In this document: positions 63,593 through 64,000 of the stretch, piece by piece
Layout: every line of letters starts with the position of its first letter
Position numbering within the stretch: position 1 is the stretch's first letter
Origin: an uncultured Helicobacteraceae bacterium
GTDB lineage: Bacteria > Campylobacterota > Campylobacteria > Campylobacterales > Helicobacteraceae
Direction of reading: 5' to 3'
Length of the DNA: 64,000 nucleotides
NCBI GenBank assembly: GCA_947588965.1
Contig: CANQAN010000008.1
Span: 1 to 64,000, forward strand
Translations under genes and position numbers: made by a program
The notes under the pieces: model-generated
Seen by the model: the letters and a program-made list of their open reading frames with translations, nothing else
Told to the model about the DNA's origin: nothing
Database searches by the model: none

Positions 63593-64000
63593 ATGAGCGC
63601 AATAGATCTACTCAAACAACTCATTGCCTATCCGACAATCACTCCTAAAGAATGTGGAATCTATGAGCTTGTTTGTGAGATTTTGCCTGATTTTAAAGTC
63701 TTAAGATTAGACAAAGATGTAGTGCGGAATCTTTTTTTATATAAGGATTTTTCTCTTCAAAATGCGCAGTCCTTGAGGGATAAAAAAATGCATTTGTGTT
63801 TTGGTGGGCATATTGATGTCGTTCCTGCAGGAGAGGGTTGGGATAGCGATCCTTTCAGTCCGACAGAAAAGGATGGTTTCCTCTATGGGAGAGGCGCACA
63901 AGATATGAAGTCGGGAGTTGCGGCATTTTTAAGCGCGATTGCCCATTTTAATCACAGTGCAAAAAACTTCAATGGAATCCTCTCTGTCTTATTGACAAGC
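63593..64000 (+). CDS. dapE: Succinyl-diaminopimelate desuccinylase, 5' part (cut by window end)
   Basis: This ORF runs off the right edge, so it is absent from the track. The 136 visible codons begin MSAIDLLKQLIAYPTITPKECG and contain the metal-binding FGGHIDVVPAGEGWDSDPFSPTEKDG and YGRGAQDMKSGVAAFL of the M20 peptidase family, typical of DapE. DapE releases succinate in the succinylase route to diaminopimelate and lysine. AAAGGA precedes the ATG by six bases. Confidence 0.92.
   Translation, partial: MSAIDLLKQLIAYPTITPKECGIYELVCEILPDFKVLRLDKDVVRNLFLYKDFSLQNAQSLRDKKMHLCFGGHIDVVPAGEGWDSDPFSPTEKDGFLYGRGAQDMKSGVAAFLSAIAHFNHSAKNFNGILSVLLTS

Noticed and set aside
1-64000. CRISPR arrays, tRNA/rRNA genes, insertion sequences and prophage
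   Set aside because: Scanning by eye shows no regularly spaced repeats, no tRNA-like T-loop and acceptor pairs, and no transposase, integrase or phage structural genes.

Overview
This window looks like core chromosome of a Helicobacter-type Campylobacterota (epsilonproteobacterium). It is AT-rich, with TATAAT/TAGAAT -10 boxes preceded by T-rich tracts, and gene pairs that I recall from H. pylori and C. jejuni: fliW-valS, ispDF next to an HP1021/Cj1608-type orphan regulator, and a 14-gene nuo operon in which NuoE and NuoF are replaced by unrelated proteins. A PglB-type oligosaccharyltransferase, argH, nadB and moaC are also present, which points to an enterohepatic Helicobacter (H. pullorum-like group) or a close relative rather than H. 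pylori. The species is an inference. I see no rRNA, tRNA, CRISPR array, IS element or prophage. The only structural RNA I find is an SRP RNA gene.

Layout. 1-5 kb: an orphan-looking beta-class adenine methyltransferase with a poly-A tract in its promoter, a small HTH protein with a 20-bp palindrome in its upstream region, a secreted lytic-transglycosylase-like protein, a Rep/UvrD helicase and fliW. 5-12.5 kb (+): valS, dnaE, a SUI1/YciH-like small protein and rluB. 12.6-23.9 kb (-): an orphan ATP-grasp enzyme, pglB-moaC, the porCDAB pyruvate oxidoreductase operon, then hemJ-argH-ubiE-arsB. 23.9-30 kb: a polar amino acid ABC importer without a binding protein, nadB with a previously uncalled 49-aa lipoprotein gene upstream, a small DUF721-like protein and uvrC. 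30-49 kb (-): nuoA-N, read straight into pepF and a run of poorly known genes. These include an SspB-like protein and a pair that looks like an Fe-S-cluster-less SdhB plus HdrB/SdhE, followed by cutA. 49-55.5 kb (+): typA, a FrxA-like nitroreductase, nrdA and a PIN-PhoH ATPase. 55.5-63.3 kb (-): prfB, mnmH, SRP RNA, pgpA, an ATP-sulfurylase-like protein, an HP1021-like regulator, ispDF and a chemoreceptor. The window ends inside dapE (+).

How parts fit together. PorCDAB oxidises pyruvate with a low-potential acceptor (flavodoxin or ferredoxin in this group). The Nuo complex lacks the NADH-oxidising NuoE/F module, so it probably takes electrons from that same carrier. UbiE makes the menaquinone that complex I reduces, and HemJ serves heme synthesis. 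Most genes are packed with ATGA or TAATG overlaps, and several convergent pairs overlap at their stop codons. Intergenic regulation is therefore confined to a few short regions, which are described individually.

The observations most worth following are the degenerate SdhB/HdrB pair (31.1-32.7 kb), the SspB-like protein (32.8-33.3 kb), the divergent ATP-sulfurylase-like protein beside the atypical response regulator (58.3-60.4 kb), the uncalled lipoprotein ORF (27.5 kb), the palindromic divergent promoter (1.6 kb) and the SUI1-like protein (11.4 kb).
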